Assembly: GCA_964493995.1 (NCBI GenBank)
Contig: CAZBQD010000001.1
Span: 1 to 64,000 of the forward strand
Length of the DNA: 64,000 nucleotides
Source of the DNA: GCA-002282575 sp964493995
GTDB lineage: Bacteria > Pseudomonadota > Gammaproteobacteria > Thiomicrospirales > Thiomicrospiraceae
Reading direction: 5' to 3'
Shown here: positions 51,230-61,019 of the stretch, in pieces
Layout: every line of letters starts with the position of its first letter
Numbering within the stretch: the stretch's first letter is position 1
Notes under the pieces: generated by a model
What the model was told of the DNA's origin: nothing
Databases searched by the model: none
Seen by the model: the letters and a program-made list of their open reading frames with translations, nothing else
Program-made: the position numbers and the translations under genes

Positions 51230-52808
51230 AAGCCAAGGCCACGCTCACTTCAAAAGGGATGGCGATAACGTCTTGCTCTAGCCCCTCTTGCAAATTAAAT
51301 TTAAGCGGTTGATTGGAGTCCACAGTAAAGGGAACTTTGGTAATCTTCGCCTGTTTAAGATGCACCGGATCAACGTTATTTAAGGCAGAAACGAACTGAT
51401 TCACTTGCTCAATTTTTTCTGCCAACCGCGACTGAGCACTGACCTGAATACTTAACGATAATTGCAATTCCGTGAGGCGACCATCTTGACCCGAACGGGC
51501 ATCGCCCAGCTTTGGTGCCGGTGCTGGGGTGGTCGCCGTCCCTGACAAGGAAAAGGCCAGCAACGTTATGGCATGATGCTGACTCATAACTTGCGATAGG
51601 GGCTCTAACAAGGGCAATAGCGCTTGTTGGCTTTGCATACGCGCTATGGCATCTTGAGCATCTATGGTCAATTTGATGTCGTTAAGCGCATATTGATTCA
51701 AGAAGGGAATGTCATTGTAGCTCATAAATCGGGCTATGTAGTCTTTCTGAGCCTGCTTCACCTGATTGAGTCGCTGCACCGATTGTTCCGTTTCGTGCTG
51801 GTGGGTCACAAATGCCAGCCCATAGCCAACCAGGGCAAGTGTCGCGACCACCCAAGTGACCCACAAGGCTGAACGAGCCTGTTGAACGGCTTGTACCTGT
51901 TGCACGATTTTCGGTCGATAATCAGAAGCTAAACGGCTGCGACTGAGCGTTAGTACCAACAAACGATCATAAAGCTGCGACAAGTTAAGGTCTGCAATTA
52001 ACGACTGTATGTTAGCGAATTGGCCTTCGTAAACCCCTGCTGCAAAACTACTTTGCTGAAAGGCGGTTAAAGCTGTTTGACTGTCTTCTGCATCCCTACC
52101 CAGGTAAAATACAGTTAAGCTGCTGCTAGGTTCCAGCAGTTTTTGTGTTTTGGCAAACTTTTCTAACAAATTCACTTCTTGAATGAGCCATTTCATTTGC
52201 TCGCTCGACTCGTTAGCATCAATGTGAATTTGTCGATTGGTGCGCAGCTGCCCATTAATGAACAAAAACTGCTTAAAGTCTTGTTCGTCAACGCGCACCA
52301 AAAACACCAAGGATTGTTTTTGAAACAGAGCGTTACGCTTACGACTAGCGAACCATGTATTCAGTAACGCTGTTTGCCATACCGTCATACTAGAATGAAG
52401 CGACTGCACCCTAATCTGCGCCGCTTCTAACCAATCCATTAGCTTATCAAGCATCTCATGTTCATTAAACCCGCTCATCGACAGCTCGCCCGACAGGGCT
52501 TTCCAAGGTAATTGAGCGGCGTGCGTGTAATGAGAGCGCGAAAATTGACTCGAAGGAAAACGTCGATGCAGTTGTCTTTCAGCGTAGGCCTTCATTTCCC
52601 AAGTAAACAAGCTGGGGTGACGATCCACATACAGCTCTTCTTCCTGCAGATCAACAATGACCTTAACTTGCTGAACGCCATGACGATTCAGCCAATAGGT
52701 CAAAGCAGACTGGCTTTGCTGAATCTCTTCCAACTCCACCAACACCTGCTGCATGAGCTGAGCGCAGACTAATTCATTTTGTTTGATGACGATAATCGTT
52801 TCATGCAT
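51222..52808 (-). CDS. mshI: MshI-like (PilM/PilN-type) pilus assembly protein
   Basis: 528 residues. The N-terminal ~300 residues are soluble, then a transmembrane helix (about 308-328, WVTWVVATLALVGYGLAF) is followed by a coiled-coil and a C-terminal periplasmic domain like PilN/GspL. It is longer than typical MshI. Starts with TAATG overlapping the mshG stop, so it is translationally coupled. Confidence 0.75.
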   Translation of the reverse strand: MHETIIVIKQNELVCAQLMQQVLVELEEIQQSQSALTYWLNRHGVQQVKVIVDLQEEELYVDRHPSLFTWEMKAYAERQLHRRFPSSQFSRSHYTHAAQLPWKALSGELSMSGFNEHEMLDKLMDWLEAAQIRVQSLHSSMTVWQTALLNTWFASRKRNALFQKQSLVFLVRVDEQDFKQFLFINGQLRTNRQIHIDANESSEQMKWLIQEVNLLEKFAKTQKLLEPSSSLTVFYLGRDAEDSQTALTAFQQSSFAAGVYEGQFANIQSLIADLNLSQLYDRLLVLTLSRSRLASDYRPKIVQQVQAVQQARSALWVTWVVATLALVGYGLAFVTHQHETEQSVQRLNQVKQAQKDYIARFMSYNDIPFLNQYALNDIKLTIDAQDAIARMQSQQALLPLLEPLSQVMSQHHAITLLAFSLSGTATTPAPAPKLGDARSGQDGRLTELQLSLSIQVSAQSRLAEKIEQVNQFVSALNNVDPVHLKQAKITKVPFTVDSNQPLKFNLQEGLEQDVIAIPFEVSVALAYE

Positions 52809-54010
52809 TATTTAATGCTACCAATAATGTCATAGACCGGCCCCAGTGTCGCCATCATCACCCAGCCTACCAATACAGCTAGAATCAGGGTGATAATGGG
52901 CTCAATAGCAGGTTCGACTTTCTCAATCAGTTCTTTTGCCTCTCGATCGTAGAAGTAACTGATGTTTCTTAAAGACTCGTCCATACGACCGGTGGTTTCA
53001 CCCACTTTAATCAGTTTCAAAATCAGCGGGGGAAAAATATTCACCGACGTAAAACTGTTGACAATACTATGACCGTCCATAATGTGACTCTCGACTTCGG
53101 TCAAACGTTCATACAAATAATCGTTGCCAACCACTTTACCGGCCATGTTAATAATTTGCTGTAAGGACACGCCAGCCGCATACATAATCGCCATGGTACT
53201 GGTCATGCGGGCAATTTTGAGCTTGAACAGAATATCACCAATCAGCGGCACACCCAGTATCCATTTATGCACCCGCTTACGAAACACGTCTGAATGACGC
53301 ATCATGAATTTGAACAGAACAAAGGTCAACACAAAAAAAGCCGCGGTGATGTGCCAGTAATTGACAAAAAAATCGGACACAGCAATTAAAGATAAGGTAA
53401 CAAAACCCAACTCTTGTCCCATACCTTGAATAAACTTAACCAGCTCGGGGACTAAAAACAACATTAAAAACGTAATCACCATAATCACCACCGAGAACAC
53501 AATGGTGGGATAAATCATGATTTTTTTAGCTTTCGATTCCAACTCGTCTTGCCAGCGGATATTCATACCCAAATCATGCAGAATCATTTCTAACTGACCG
53601 GTTTTTTCGCCAATCGCTACCAGACTGACGTAAACCTCGTCGAAATCATCAGGATAACGTGCCAAGCCTTGGGCGAAGGTGGCGCCATTCAGCATGGCAT
53701 CGTAGAGTCCGGCCAACAAATCTCGGAAATAACCCGCTGGAAAAGAAGCCTGCATGTCGTTCAAAATATCCAATAAGGGCACACCAGAACGCAACAACTG
53801 CTCAATCTGAAAGGTCATGGTGATGATATCTTTGTTACTGACCCGTTTGCGTTGCATAAAGGCAAAGCGATCTTTTCTCTCGCTTAATGACAGCAACTCG
53901 ATGCCCATTTGCGCCACTTGACGCTCAGCATCAGGCTGGTTAACGGCAATTAACTGCCCTTTAACGCGCTGATCCTGCTGATTAATCCCTAGGTAAACAT
54001 ACTTTTGCAT
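52808..54010 (-). CDS. mshG: MSHA-type inner-membrane platform protein (GspF/PilC family)
   Basis: 400 residues. Two GspF domains with the family helix features LLRSGVPLLDILNDMQASF (about 68-86) and AAGVSLQQIINMAG (second copy), and three transmembrane helices. The protein anchors the pilus machine and contacts MshE. Close downstream of mshE (3 bases). Confidence 0.93.
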   Translation of the reverse strand: MQKYVYLGINQQDQRVKGQLIAVNQPDAERQVAQMGIELLSLSERKDRFAFMQRKRVSNKDIITMTFQIEQLLRSGVPLLDILNDMQASFPAGYFRDLLAGLYDAMLNGATFAQGLARYPDDFDEVYVSLVAIGEKTGQLEMILHDLGMNIRWQDELESKAKKIMIYPTIVFSVVIMVITFLMLFLVPELVKFIQGMGQELGFVTLSLIAVSDFFVNYWHITAAFFVLTFVLFKFMMRHSDVFRKRVHKWILGVPLIGDILFKLKIARMTSTMAIMYAAGVSLQQIINMAGKVVGNDYLYERLTEVESHIMDGHSIVNSFTSVNIFPPLILKLIKVGETTGRMDESLRNISYFYDREAKELIEKVEPAIEPIITLILAVLVGWVMMATLGPVYDIIGSIK

Positions 54011-54013
54011 AGC

Positions 54014-55726
54014 CTAGACAAACTCCGTTAAGTCAATGACACGCGAGAGTTCTTCTAAACTGGTTGTGCCATCTTTGACCAAACGAAACCCCATAATCGC
54101 CATCGACTGAAAACCCTTAGCGTGCGCACGTTCGACAAAAGGCCGACCCGAGACACCATGTAGCACCATTTCATCCAGTTCTGCATCAAAACGCAGCACC
54201 TCTACCACCGAGACACGCCCTTTATAGCCGGTTTGATTACAATGTGGACAGCCCTTGGCACGATGCAAATGAAGTGGTTGCTCTGTTGGCAAAGCCATCA
54301 ACTGTTTCTCAAAATCGCTCGCTTCATAAGGCTCTTTACACTGCTGACAGAGTTTGCGCACCAAACGTTGCGCAATGATGCCAATGATATTGCCGGACAG
54401 AATCGATTTTTCCACGCCAATGTCTAACAAACGTGGAATAGCACCAAAAACCGAATTGGCATGCAGGGTGGCATAGACCTGATGACCGGTCATAGCGGCA
54501 CGCACGGCCATGGTTGCCGTGTCTTCATCCCGAATTTCACCCACCAGAATGACGTCAGGGTCTTGGCGCATTAACGAGCGAATACCATTAGAAAAACTTA
54601 AGCCAATCTCATCGTTGACATTGGTTTGTCGAATCATCGCCATCGGATACTCAACGGGGTCTTCCAACGTCATAATATTGATGCCCACTTCATTCAATTG
54701 GTTCAGAATGGAATACAAGGTCGTCGTTTTACCCGATCCCGTTGGCCCTGTCACCAAAAAAATGCCAATGGGTTTGGCCATCATATACTGAATTTCTTGC
54801 AACACATCGGGCTGAAGGCCCAGCTGTTTGAGCGGCACAATGCCTTTTTCACGATCGAGAATACGCAATACCACATTCTCGCCATGTAAGGTTGGTTGAG
54901 TAGAGGCACGAAAATCGATACGACGCCCCGCAACTGTTAAATTGATTCGCCCATCCTGCGGCAGGCGAGCTTCTGAAATGTTCATTTCGGCAATAATTTT
55001 GAGTCTGACTAATAAGGCCGGCCAAAAACTGCGGTGCAATAATCGAATTTGTTTCAACACCCCATCAATGCGATAGCGTAAGCGAATGAAAAACTCTTCG
55101 GGTTCAAAGTGAATGTCAGAAGCATTGTGTTTAACGGCATCGGTTAACAAACTATTGGCCAAACGCACCACCGGATGCGAATACTCCGCTGTCTGAGTCA
55201 TGGTAAGGGGGTTAACTTCGCCGGTTTCTAACTCTTTCAGAATGCCATCAATCGATAACTCATAACCATAATACTGATCAATCACCTCTAAAATTTCTTT
55301 TTCAGAAGCAACAAAGAACTCAATACGCACATCGCGCTGGGTCAGGTGGCGACGTAACTTATCGATGGTGATGATATCTTCGGGATTGGGTAGCGCCACT
55401 TTGAGCAACTTATGCTCGGCTTCATAGACAACCGGCATAATTTGATGTGCGCGAGCGAAAGGCTCTTGTATCATACTCAACGCCTGCGGGTCGGGTAAGA
55501 TACCGGCTAGGGAAATGGTGTAAAAGCCAACCGATTGGCCAACCGTATCCCTGAGCGCCTCTCGTGAGAGAAAACCCATGTATTCTAGGATTTCACCGAG
55601 TTTCCTGCCCGACTTGCGCTGTTCAACCAGCGCAATTTTGAGCTCGTCTTCTGTGATTAATCCTTTTTGGATCAGCAACTCACCAAAACGGACGGGTTGT
55701 TTTACCGCACTGGTTGCTTCGTTCAT
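54014..55726 (-). CDS. mshE: MSHA-type pilus extension ATPase with MshEN c-di-GMP domain
   Basis: 570 residues. The N-terminus has two MshEN-like 24-residue motifs: RFGELLIQKGLITEDELKIA continuing to VEQ (about 13-36) and KLGEILEYMGFLSREALRDT (about 41-64), known to bind c-di-GMP in V. cholerae MshE. Walker A is GPTGSGKTTTLYSIL, with His box and GEIRDEDTATMAVRAAMTGH, and a tetracysteine (CQQCKEP, CPHCNQTGYKGR) for zinc. It powers pilus extension. Confidence 0.95.
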   Translation of the reverse strand: MNEATSAVKQPVRFGELLIQKGLITEDELKIALVEQRKSGRKLGEILEYMGFLSREALRDTVGQSVGFYTISLAGILPDPQALSMIQEPFARAHQIMPVVYEAEHKLLKVALPNPEDIITIDKLRRHLTQRDVRIEFFVASEKEILEVIDQYYGYELSIDGILKELETGEVNPLTMTQTAEYSHPVVRLANSLLTDAVKHNASDIHFEPEEFFIRLRYRIDGVLKQIRLLHRSFWPALLVRLKIIAEMNISEARLPQDGRINLTVAGRRIDFRASTQPTLHGENVVLRILDREKGIVPLKQLGLQPDVLQEIQYMMAKPIGIFLVTGPTGSGKTTTLYSILNQLNEVGINIMTLEDPVEYPMAMIRQTNVNDEIGLSFSNGIRSLMRQDPDVILVGEIRDEDTATMAVRAAMTGHQVYATLHANSVFGAIPRLLDIGVEKSILSGNIIGIIAQRLVRKLCQQCKEPYEASDFEKQLMALPTEQPLHLHRAKGCPHCNQTGYKGRVSVVEVLRFDAELDEMVLHGVSGRPFVERAHAKGFQSMAIMGFRLVKDGTTSLEELSRVIDLTEFV

Positions 55727-55728
55727 GG

Positions 55729-57585
55729 TTAAGGCTCTGGTGATACAAAAGGCATTAAGTAATCAACACGCTGACGAACCATAGCCAACTCCTGCTCCGT
55801 CAATTTGTTCGGCCTTTGCTCTAACAAGGTTTGATAGTGGTCCGCAGCCAAACGGTATTTCCCTAACTGGTCATAACTCACAGCCAAATTTAAGCGATAA
55901 GCACTGTTGCTTGGTGCTGTTTTCACTGCTTCAAAAAAAGCTGACTGAGCTTCTGACCATCGTTGCTGCTCAGCATAAAGCAGACCCAATCGGAAGCTCG
56001 CCTCAGCCGATTGACCATCGTAGCGCTGTCGTTGTTTTAATTCAGATTCCGAAAGACGCTCATTGTTAACTGTTGAAGCAATCCCCTCGGTTGCCAAACG
56101 CACCTGAGCATCTGTGGGGTATAAACGCATTAGTTGGTCGGCATAATCGCGTGCTGAGGGCAGTTGCCTCGCATCCAGTTGAGCAATGGCAAGCATGCCC
56201 ATTAAGGCGTCCTTCTGCGTCGGTTGTTTTTCCAGCACTTGACGATAATAACTTTCGGCCAACGCGCTATTTCCTTGCTGCCAAGCCTGATAAGCCAGCA
56301 TCAACCACTCCGCTGTGGGTTGTGTTTGTTGCAGTTTTAGGGTTTCATCTGACCAGGATGTGGCTGTTTTAGGGGTGCGGCGAGTGGTATCGAGTACCGG
56401 CATAGAAGTGATACCAGCATCACTTTGACTGGATGGACTCACCCTGAGCAGCGGCTGCTTCGCCTCAACAACGGGTTGAGCTTGAGTAGTCTTGGCGGTT
56501 TGACTGGGTTCGGCTGTCTCAACTGGCTGTGGATTGGGTACGTCAGATAACGCGGGTGTGTTCTCGGCAACGACAGGCGCAACGGGAGGAGTGAGCTGGG
56601 GTTTTTCTGGAAAATCCGTTAGGCTCTGACTTTTATAACGCGCCATATTTTGCAAGTGCGCTTGTTGCTGGCTTTCCCAAATCATCAGTGTTGTGTAGCT
56701 TAACACGCCCAGACTGACTAACACCCCACCCACAATGACAAATGACTTGCGATACTGATAAGCTGAAGGCTGATGAGAGGACGGAGTCAAGGCAGCAGAC
56801 TGAAGGGTTTCTGACGCATTAGAAACTGCCGGTTTCAAACGTTGGGCAAAGGACAAAAAACGTTGTGCCGAGAAGGGTGTCTTATCAATTTCCGGCAATT
56901 TAACTGCCGTAATAGGCGCTACCAATTCTGGCGTTGGCTTGAGTCCAGCGCTATTCGTATTCGTTTGCGCATTGCGACTAGGCGTGTTGCTAGCGTCATC
57001 TGCATCATCCACCACCGCACTAGATTGGTTGACTGTTTCAATAGGCGCATTAACTTTTGATTCAACCGTCTCAGTTGGTGTGGGTTCTGCCGGCTTTTCT
57101 ACCCTTGAAATAGACAAGGCTTCAGCCATATCAGCTACAGGTATGGGCTGTGGTTCAGGCTCAAGCGGGATTGAATTAACCGGCTGTTCGATTTTTGCAG
57201 CTTCTGATTGAGTGGATTGAATCGACTCTGCGCCCGACTTGGGTAAAATCAAATCGAGCGTTAAGGGCGGTAAGGTCGGCGCCGTTTCATTCACCGGCTC
57301 TGGCAGGTTTGACTTATCTGGGGAGGCTGTTTGATCGTGCCTAGGCATTGCGGAAAGCTGCCAATTCAAACCTTTAGGCGCTTTAATGTCGAGTTGAGTG
57401 AGCAAATCATCCATAGGCTCAGCATCGGATGTGCTTGCCTGACGCGGTGTATTGTTAGCGAGCGAGAGTTCAATATTTGGCTCAGAACGCAAGCCAGACT
57501 CAACCGGATTGACCTGAGCCGTTGGTTCAACACGACTTTGCTCACGTTTGTTTTTTTGTTTCAGCGCCTCTAACAGGATACTCAC
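55729..57585 (-). CDS. mshN: MshN-like TPR protein
   Basis: 618 residues. Starts MSILLEALKQKNKREQ, a common N-terminus of MshN/GspB-type proteins. A Pro/Thr/Glu-rich cytoplasmic stretch (about 20-280), a transmembrane helix (about 285-305), a linker and C-terminal TPR repeats (about 425-610) follow. It probably joins the inner membrane ATPase to the secretin. The start codon is 15 bases past mshL. Confidence 0.85.
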   Translation of the reverse strand: MSILLEALKQKNKREQSRVEPTAQVNPVESGLRSEPNIELSLANNTPRQASTSDAEPMDDLLTQLDIKAPKGLNWQLSAMPRHDQTASPDKSNLPEPVNETAPTLPPLTLDLILPKSGAESIQSTQSEAAKIEQPVNSIPLEPEPQPIPVADMAEALSISRVEKPAEPTPTETVESKVNAPIETVNQSSAVVDDADDASNTPSRNAQTNTNSAGLKPTPELVAPITAVKLPEIDKTPFSAQRFLSFAQRLKPAVSNASETLQSAALTPSSHQPSAYQYRKSFVIVGGVLVSLGVLSYTTLMIWESQQQAHLQNMARYKSQSLTDFPEKPQLTPPVAPVVAENTPALSDVPNPQPVETAEPSQTAKTTQAQPVVEAKQPLLRVSPSSQSDAGITSMPVLDTTRRTPKTATSWSDETLKLQQTQPTAEWLMLAYQAWQQGNSALAESYYRQVLEKQPTQKDALMGMLAIAQLDARQLPSARDYADQLMRLYPTDAQVRLATEGIASTVNNERLSESELKQRQRYDGQSAEASFRLGLLYAEQQRWSEAQSAFFEAVKTAPSNSAYRLNLAVSYDQLGKYRLAADHYQTLLEQRPNKLTEQELAMVRQRVDYLMPFVSPEP

Positions 57586-57600
57586 TGCGATTTACCCACC

Positions 57601-59463
57601 CTACTGCTGCTTCGCAAGTGGCGAGGTGTTTTTATCGAGTAGCTCGCGAAAGGGAGCAAAATCTCCCGAGTCAACATCGGGACGCTTAACCAGCGTCGGA
57701 CGCAAGAAAATAACCAGTTCGGATTTCGTTTTAACTCGATTTTTTTGACCAAATAAATACCCCAATGTTGGCTGGGTGACTAATCCCGGTACCCCAGTGT
57801 CCTCACCTGTAGCCTCATCTTTAATAAGCCCACCCAAAATCGCTACCTGACCATCGTTCAATTTCAATACCGATTCCATCTCACGCTCTTGAATTTCCGG
57901 CACAAGACTCACCACTTTTTCCGTCAGAGTTGCTTTTTTAAATTCAGGATTTGGATCTTCAACATAACGAACCAAATTTGAAATAGTCGGGCGTACGACT
58001 AATGTAATTTGATTATGTTGATCCACAGAAGGTAAAACGCTCAACACCAATCCAACAGGTACCGTATTCGGGGTCGTAGCAAAAACAGCGGGAGTGGTAA
58101 CGGAATTAGTAGTCGTACCTGGTGTAACAGTGGTGGTGAAATAAACTAAATTTTTCACCACCTTCAAGATTGTTGGTTGATTATTGACTCCAACAATTTT
58201 GGGACTAGATAACACTTGAGAATTGCCAAAACGTTGTAATAACGTCAAGGCCGAACCCAAAGACCAATCTTTGTTAATAGAGGATCCTGTTAACGTCGTC
58301 AATCCAGCTCGTTGCCCAATATCGCTACTGGATGAGTAATTTTGATTCAAGGAAAAAGTGCCGTCTCCAGACAAGAAACTCCAGTTTATTCCTGACTGGT
58401 TTTCGTCATTCAACTCAACTTCAACAATCGTCGCTTCAATCATCACTTGTTTGCGCGCGCCATTCATCAGGCTATCGATGTATTTTTGCACCTCTGCGTG
58501 CGCTTTGCGTGTGGTATAAACACCAATAAAACCCGCTTCACGTGCCAGGGTCACATAGCTGGATACGGTTTCACCTTCCGGATAAGGTCCTTGGGGCTTA
58601 GCCGCCATGCCACCCATGGACTGCTCGGGCAGTGGCAAAACAGTCGGAGGGGGCAAGGCACCATTAGCCGTTTCAGTGGAAGGGGTGGCTGGCGCATCCG
58701 GGGTTGTTTGCGCTGATTGACTTTGAGAAGCTGGTTTGGCTGGCGCTGTCTGACCTTCTAATAGGGGCTGACCCAGTTCGGGATAATGAGAACGTAAAAT
58801 ACGCATGACCCCATCACCTAGGGTCTTCCATACTTCGTTTTTGGTACGATTTAAGATAGCGACATTAGAGCCTGCCTGTAACGACGTCGCAGGTTGAGGT
58901 TGGTTGCTTGGCGTACCCAATGTCACGGCCGCTGTGGTTCTGTTGGTCGAGCCTACGGCATTGGCTAACAAAATCGAGGATGAACTAAACCGATCTAAAT
59001 TGACGTAATCAATCGGATAATTGACCCAATAAGCACTATCGGCTTGAACCGTTAAGGATTTACCTTTTAGACTAGCGCGAATGTTGGCTTGCTCATTTAA
59101 GCGTTCAATAATGACCGACAAAGGCTGATCGATTAAATTCAGAGTAACCTGCCCCGAAACCTCGTCCAATACATTCAGTTCTAACTTGGCATCTCGGGCC
59201 AGCTTGAATAGTACGTCTCGAATAGGCGCTTGAATGACCGATAAACTGTACAGACTCTCTGCAACTGCCAGATTGGGTTTAGGTAAATAAGGCGTTGTTG
59301 TTTTGAGTGCGGGGATTGGTGCGGCCTCCGCTGCTTGCGCCACAGGCGATGGACGCAAATGCCCTTTGGCAGGATCGGTTATTTGGGTGGTGGCAGGAGC
59401 GCTGCAGCCAAACAACACCATGATTGAGCTCAGGCTCAGGACAATCTTTGCTGACGTCATCAT
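57601..59463 (-). CDS. mshL: MSHA-type outer-membrane secretin MshL
   Basis: 620 residues. Lipoprotein signal with lipobox MVLFGC (Cys at about 20). Secretin_N and STN-type domain (YSLSVIQAPIRDVLFKLARD, about 72-91), a Pro/Gln/Ala-rich insert and the secretin barrel domain near the end (VLSSPKIVGVNNQPTILKV; VPVGLVLSVLPSVDQ; LVIFLRPTLVKRP). It forms the pore for the pilus. ATG overlaps the mshM stop. Confidence 0.95.
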   Translation of the reverse strand: MMTSAKIVLSLSSIMVLFGCSAPATTQITDPAKGHLRPSPVAQAAEAAPIPALKTTTPYLPKPNLAVAESLYSLSVIQAPIRDVLFKLARDAKLELNVLDEVSGQVTLNLIDQPLSVIIERLNEQANIRASLKGKSLTVQADSAYWVNYPIDYVNLDRFSSSSILLANAVGSTNRTTAAVTLGTPSNQPQPATSLQAGSNVAILNRTKNEVWKTLGDGVMRILRSHYPELGQPLLEGQTAPAKPASQSQSAQTTPDAPATPSTETANGALPPPTVLPLPEQSMGGMAAKPQGPYPEGETVSSYVTLAREAGFIGVYTTRKAHAEVQKYIDSLMNGARKQVMIEATIVEVELNDENQSGINWSFLSGDGTFSLNQNYSSSSDIGQRAGLTTLTGSSINKDWSLGSALTLLQRFGNSQVLSSPKIVGVNNQPTILKVVKNLVYFTTTVTPGTTTNSVTTPAVFATTPNTVPVGLVLSVLPSVDQHNQITLVVRPTISNLVRYVEDPNPEFKKATLTEKVVSLVPEIQEREMESVLKLNDGQVAILGGLIKDEATGEDTGVPGLVTQPTLGYLFGQKNRVKTKSELVIFLRPTLVKRPDVDSGDFAPFRELLDKNTSPLAKQQ

Positions 59464-61019
59464 GGTGAACTGATTAACACTTGAGATGACTGCATCAAGG
59501 CAACCACCTGTTTAAAACTCATCATATCTGGTCGATACCCTTTATTCATCGCTGCCAAATCTTTCAATGCCTGTTTAGCCGCTTCTTTTGTATCGTAAAC
59601 GCCGTAAATCGCCGCGATACGTGGCCTATCGCTTGTAGCTGAGTAATCATAATAGAAAGCCGGTGCTTTAGGAAGTCTGTTGACCAAATCGGCTGCTTCT
59701 TGCACAAAAAATTCACGCAATCGCCAGGGGCTAGACATTAACTGAATGGTATATTTTTCTGAATTCGCTAACTCATTGAATAACTGCAGTTGTTGCTGGT
59801 GAATAGCTTGCCATTGTGCATCATTGCTACCTGCTTTCAACCAAAACTCACTCGCAACAAGCTCTGTGCTGACGCTAGCCACATCTTTTGGTTGCTGCAT
59901 AGGCGCATCAGATGACGCTGGTGCTGATGCCAATTCTGCGGCTTCGGAAACCGTCGTATTGCCCTCTGTTGCCGGTTTCGGCGAAGCATCAAGGGGCGGC
60001 GTGACGATGGTTTCCGTTGGTGAAGCCGGAGGAGTACTGCCAGCAACGGCTGCCAACTCCCCTTCAGCCGACTGCTGAAACACACCAGGTGTCAGGAACA
60101 TCATGCCGACAACCGACGCTAATAACAGCACAAGGGCTGCCACTAACAGCCAGCGACCTGGTTTTGATACCTGTGAATATTGAGTAGAGGGTGAAGGTGC
60201 CTCTGTTGCCAGGGGTTGAATGGCCTCTTGATTGGAGGATTCAACATGACGCACTTCTACCTGGTGTGTTTGCTCGGCAAAAGCCGACATCAGCGCCTGA
60301 TCCGCCAAGCGATTGACCGCACGGGCATAACCTTGGCTTTTGCGATAAATCGCATCTACCACAGCACTACTGAAAAAGTATTGCCCTTTGTAACCCGCTT
60401 GTTGTAAACGGAAAGCCAAATACTCAGCCAATTCATCGCGACTAAAGGGTTCGATGTGAATTTGAAACACCACGCGATCTTTGACCTGACGCAATTCGGG
60501 TGAATTCAGCATCCGATCTAATTCAGTTTGCCCAAACAATAACACCTGCACCAGTTTGACATCATCGACCTGCATGTTCGATAACAAACGCAACTCTTCG
60601 ATGGTATCTACCAGCATGGTTTGTGCTTCATCAACCAGAATTAAGAAGCGCCTGCCTTGTTGATGCAGCTGCAAACAATAAGCGCGAATCAGTTGCATTA
60701 GCTCCACTTTTCCGGCGGTTGCTGGCGGATTCAAGCCTGCTTCTTCCGCAATCAAGCGTAACATATCTAATGCGGATACATTCGGGGTAAAAATACTGAT
60801 GATCGAGAAATAGGCAGAGAAACGGTTAGACAACACGCGCGCTAAGGTTGTCTTACCGATTCCCACCTCACCGATTACGGTGATGATGCCTTCACCACGC
60901 TCGATACCATATAACAAGGCGTCCAACATTTCTTGGCGATGCGCACCGGCAAAAAAAACACGCTCATCGGGCGTGATTTTGAACGGTAACGTATTGAAAC
61001 CAAAAAATTGTTGATACAT
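59460..61019 (-). CDS. mshM: MshM-like ATPase fused to a C-terminal SPOR-like domain
   Basis: 519 residues. The AAA domain (about 1-260) carries Walker A VIGEVGIGKTTLARVLS (about 42-58) and Walker B FLILVDEAQTM, as in ExeA/MshM. A transmembrane helix lies near 276-295 (LLVAALVLLLASVVGMMFL), then an Ala/Pro/Thr linker and a SPOR-like end (YTIQLMSSPWRLREFF to AAIYGVYDTKEAAKQALKDL, about 425-495). It is the first gene of the pilus run. Plain MshM lacks the SPOR extension, so a peptidoglycan-binding role is added. Confidence 0.87.
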   Translation of the reverse strand: MYQQFFGFNTLPFKITPDERVFFAGAHRQEMLDALLYGIERGEGIITVIGEVGIGKTTLARVLSNRFSAYFSIISIFTPNVSALDMLRLIAEEAGLNPPATAGKVELMQLIRAYCLQLHQQGRRFLILVDEAQTMLVDTIEELRLLSNMQVDDVKLVQVLLFGQTELDRMLNSPELRQVKDRVVFQIHIEPFSRDELAEYLAFRLQQAGYKGQYFFSSAVVDAIYRKSQGYARAVNRLADQALMSAFAEQTHQVEVRHVESSNQEAIQPLATEAPSPSTQYSQVSKPGRWLLVAALVLLLASVVGMMFLTPGVFQQSAEGELAAVAGSTPPASPTETIVTPPLDASPKPATEGNTTVSEAAELASAPASSDAPMQQPKDVASVSTELVASEFWLKAGSNDAQWQAIHQQQLQLFNELANSEKYTIQLMSSPWRLREFFVQEAADLVNRLPKAPAFYYDYSATSDRPRIAAIYGVYDTKEAAKQALKDLAAMNKGYRPDMMSFKQVVALMQSSQVLISSP

